Below are positions 7,492-9,018 of a stretch of DNA of 9,018 nt, piece by piece. Both the position numbers and the translations under genes were made by a program. The first letter of the stretch is position 1. Every line of letters begins with the position of its first letter. The stretch is from DATKMP01 sp035541775 (GTDB lineage: Bacteria > Bacteroidota > Ignavibacteria > UBA10030), in contig DATKMP010000176.1 in the NCBI GenBank assembly GCA_035541775.1, positions 1 through 9,018 of the forward strand. The letters are read 5' to 3'. The notes beneath the pieces are model-generated. The model did no database searches, had not been told where the DNA came from, and worked only from the letters and a program-made list of their open reading frames with translations.

Positions 7492-7719
7492 TTAGGTTTT
7501 GGACGATTTCTTTTTAGATTTCTTTTTGGGAATCTTTTCAATTTTTTGTTTTGAAACACCGGTATGGATAATTGCGAAATTATTTTTAGTGGAAAAAGGA
7601 TGCTGATGATTCCCGTAGAAATTAACGTTCGATAAAATATTTGCTTCATCGGATCCGCCAAAAATTAACAAACAAAACAACATTGTTTCGTACGTATTGC
7701 ACCATCGTAACAGGCACAC
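7492..7719 (-). CDS. possible small protein with Lys-rich tail, unknown
   Basis: The frame from GTG 7719 codes for 75 residues; an internal ATG (7681-7683) gives a 63-residue version starting MLFCLLIFGGSDEAN, whose first residues are hydrophobic. The last 20 residues include 10 lysines (ending KKKSKKKSSKT). No Shine-Dalgarno sequence is visible for either start, and the Lys run could simply reflect A-rich DNA. No family recognised. It converges on the Mg2+ ATPase gene with a 63-bp gap. It could be a real small gene, the tail of a broken one, or chance. Confidence 0.3.
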   Translation of the reverse strand: MCLLRWCNTYETMLFCLLIFGGSDEANILSNVNFYGNHQHPFSTKNNFAIIHTGVSKQKIEKIPKKKSKKKSSKT

Positions 7720-7744
7720 ACATACGTTGAATGAACGACGTCTA

Positions 7745-8000
7745 TTAACTACAACCGTTTATCGATCCCAACATCTGATCGATGACCAAATATTTATATA
7801 AAATTTTTCCCGGGACTTGAACAACCACCATGCCGTTGCCGGGATCGGTACTTCACAAACAAAGATTAGCAAATAGAAGGAATAAAGTCAACAGATATTT
7901 AGGCCATTGCGGAGAAAATGTGACGGTACTAACGAAATCTTCCCCATCCGTCAATACAGGCCCGTGCAACTGCCTTAGAAATTTTGTTGAAGGAATTTTG
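7745..8000 (-). pseudogene. possible ORF remnant with one in-frame TGA, next to tRNA 3' end
   Basis: Reading leftward from the tRNA, one frame is open for about 48 codons, contains HGPVLTDGEDFVSTVTFSPQ and a hydrophobic stretch LLTLFLLFANLCL, meets TGA at 7853-7855, then continues for 35 codons (STDPGNGMVVVQVPGKILY) to TAA at 7745-7747. No good start codon or ribosome-binding site is present. The family is unknown. The sense-like reading is suggestive of a degraded membrane or secreted protein gene, but the open stretches are short enough to be chance. Confidence 0.2.
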
Positions 8001-8073
8001 TGGAGCTGATCAGGATCGAACTGACGACCTCTTCGTTGCGAACGAAGCGCTCTCCCAACTGAGCTACAGCCCC
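8001..8073 (-). tRNA. tRNA-Ala (anticodon CGC)
   Basis: The minus strand folds into a complete 73-nt cloverleaf: acceptor GGGGCTG with CAGCTCC, D arm GCTC/GAGC, anticodon stem CTTCG/CGAAG around loop TTCGCAA, variable loop AGGTC, T arm GTCAG/CTGAT around TTCGATC, discriminator A. The anticodon CGC reads GCG (Ala), and the G3-U70 pair, the main alanine identity element, is present. The 3' CCA is not encoded (the next bases are CAA), so it must be added by nucleotidyltransferase. Confidence 0.96.
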
Positions 8074-8081
8074 ATTATTTA

Positions 8082-8111
8082 TTATTAGAAATAAGATACT
8101 GAATAAGTCAA
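8082..8111 (-). promoter_or_regulatory. candidate promoter of tRNA-Ala
   Basis: On the minus strand TTGACT (8111-8106) and TAATAA (8087-8082) are separated by 18 bp, immediately upstream of the tRNA. The -10 box ends 8 bp from the mature 5' end, so the primary transcript would have almost no leader, which is tight. The -35 box abuts the T-tract of the possible upstream terminator. Confidence 0.4.
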
Positions 8112-8149
8112 AAAAAAACAATGTGTCGTGCCGGATTTGTTTTACCGGC
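8110..8149 (-). terminator. weak terminator-like element after the ZIP gene
   Basis: Downstream of the ZIP stop on the minus strand, GCCGG (8149-8145) pairs with CCGGC (8134-8130) around a 10-nt loop, and a run of nine T (8118-8110) follows. Eleven bases separate stem and T-run, more than in a typical intrinsic terminator, so efficiency is doubtful. Confidence 0.35.
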
Positions 8150-8186
8150 TTACAGATACGTTAGCTGTAATGAAGTGATACTATTG

Positions 8187-8933
8187 TCATTTAAAAAATA
8201 TTCCGAGCAGTTTTTCGCTCATGTAAAACAACAACATTCCCGCAAACACTAAAATAGGCGGCCAGCGACTTTCGGTTTTATTCACTTCTGGAATCAAATC
8301 GCTCGCGCCAACATACGTGACTGTTCCCGCAGAAAAAGCAAATGCTATACCGACCATGCGTGCATCCACATTTTCAAGGAAAAATACCGAGCTTGCTCCA
8401 AGCAATGTTGCAAGTGCAATGCCGACGGAGGAGTACAACACTGTTTTTTTCGGGAACCCCGCCGAAGTCATAATCGAACCGATGGTCAACCCTTCAGGAA
8501 ATTTATGCAAGAGAATAGCAAGGAAGATGAGCAGCCCAAGGAAGAAATTATATTGCAGCCCAACAGAAATGGAAAGTCCATCGAAGAATGCATGGATGCA
8601 CAGGCCGACGAATGCGGAATAGCCGGTACGTTTTGTCATCATGACGTCGTGATGCGTCTCTTCGCCGAAATGCAAATGCCCGACGACCGTATGCTCGAAG
8701 AAATGAATCGTGGCAAAGCCGATGAGAATCCAGATTGCCGCCGTCGTGTCGAGCATTTTAAAACTTGCGGGAACAAGTTCGATAAACACTAACGAAAGAA
8801 TGAATCCCGCACCGAGTGCAAGCAGCGTTTCCTGTGCGCGCGCCGGCCAATTTTTTTTGTACACGATCAGCGCACCGCCGAAAACAACAGCGAGCGAGGC
8901 AATAAGGGCAAGCAATAGAATGTGTAATTTCAT
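8187..8933 (-). CDS. ZIP family divalent metal transporter (GufA/ZupT-like)
   Basis: 248 residues with about eight hydrophobic segments, the usual size for bacterial ZIP proteins, which carry Zn2+ or other divalent metals into the cytoplasm. The two metal-site motifs are present: HAFFDG (114-119) in TM4 and HKFPEG (143-148) in TM5. A His-rich stretch (H77, H81, H86, H88, H94, H95) lies between TM3 and TM4, as is common for metal capture. ATG 8933 is preceded by AGGAG (8942-8938), 4 nt away, and overlaps the stop of the upstream gene by ATGA, indicating translational coupling in one operon. The substrate cannot be fixed from sequence; Zn2+ is most likely from the family. Confidence 0.93.
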   Translation of the reverse strand: MKLHILLLALIASLAVVFGGALIVYKKNWPARAQETLLALGAGFILSLVFIELVPASFKMLDTTAAIWILIGFATIHFFEHTVVGHLHFGEETHHDVMMTKRTGYSAFVGLCIHAFFDGLSISVGLQYNFFLGLLIFLAILLHKFPEGLTIGSIMTSAGFPKKTVLYSSVGIALATLLGASSVFFLENVDARMVGIAFAFSAGTVTYVGASDLIPEVNKTESRWPPILVFAGMLLFYMSEKLLGIFFK

Positions 8934-9018
8934 TTCACTCCTGCGTATGGCATTTTCCGATATTTTTTGGCATCACTATGAGAGTTTTCATAATCTTTCA
9001 TATCGAGAACTTTTTCGT
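8930..9018 (-). CDS. C-terminal end of an upstream gene, unknown (partial)
   Basis: The minus strand from the right edge is open for 28 codons (EKVLDMKDYENSHSDAKKYR, then KMPYAGVK) and ends at TGA 8932-8930, which overlaps the ZIP start as ATGA. The stretch is charged and hydrophilic, consistent with a soluble C-terminal tail. The classic 4-bp overlap, with the ZIP ribosome-binding site inside this gene, is the main evidence that it is real. The piece is too short to assign a family; an operon partner in metal handling is plausible but unshown. Confidence 0.6.
   Translation of the reverse strand, partial: EKVLDMKDYENSHSDAKKYRKMPYAGVK

Larger units (their letters stand above)
7429..8000. other. 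AT-rich gap between Mg2+ ATPase gene and tRNA-Ala
   Basis: No gene of known family. It contains weak minus-strand ORFs (7492-7719 and 7745-8000), a 7-bp inverted repeat ATCGATC/GATCGAT (7761-7767 with 7777-7783) and a 6-bp one TCCCGG/CCGGGA (7808-7813 with 7839-7844). No clear terminator follows the ATPase gene. Confidence 0.55.

Noticed and set aside
7808..7844. TCCCGG/CCGGGA inverted repeat as a terminator or second tRNA
   Set aside because: The loop is 25 nt, no T-tract follows, and although GTTCAAGTCCC on the minus strand resembles a T-loop, no cloverleaf can be built around it.
7429..8073. Integrated element using tRNA-Ala as attachment site
   Set aside because: No integrase gene is present and no second copy of the tRNA 3' end was found in the window.

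Overview
The window looks like a chromosomal segment from a Bacteroidota-related bacterium, most plausibly the Ignavibacteria/Chlorobi side. The main clue is a secreted beta-propeller protein ending in a type IX secretion (Por) sorting domain with the signature QNYPNPFNPSTT. The DNA is moderately AT-rich, with AT-rich gaps between genes. The lineage is inferred from that domain and overall style, not from a marker gene.

Layout, left to right. (1) The window opens inside a plus-strand sulfur-metabolism pair: the C-terminal part of a CoA-disulfide reductase-like flavoprotein fused to a rhodanese domain (1-899), then a stand-alone 90-residue rhodanese (923-1195). The fused rhodanese has Ser where the catalytic Cys should be, while the small one keeps an intact CASGARS loop. 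(2) A minus-strand glycerate-kinase gene follows that lacks its N-terminal half (1321-1878); I read it as a pseudogene. (3) A 700-residue secreted Asp-box propeller protein comes next (2041-4143). (4) A gap of about 650 bp holds four small hairpins, a 55-codon plus-strand ORF with an acidic/proline start, and weak traces of a decayed minus-strand frame. (5) An intact MgtA/MgtB-type P-type ATPase (4795-7428) has a strong ribosome-binding site. (6) Another gap, 7429-8000, contains only weak minus-strand ORFs. (7) A minus-strand tRNA-Ala(CGC) lies at 8001-8073. (8) A minus-strand ZIP metal transporter (8187-8933) has a start codon that overlaps the stop of another gene running off the right edge (8930-9018).

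Functional picture. Two metal transporters of different families (Mg2+ P-type ATPase and ZIP) flank the tRNA. The left edge deals with low-molecular-weight thiols and sulfane sulfur. The propeller protein is a surface or secreted product unrelated to either. No mobile element, CRISPR array or phage gene was seen. The items most worth a second look are the possible translated leader upstream of the Mg2+ ATPase, the dead/live rhodanese pair, and the broken genes or ORF traces in the gaps, which suggest local gene decay.
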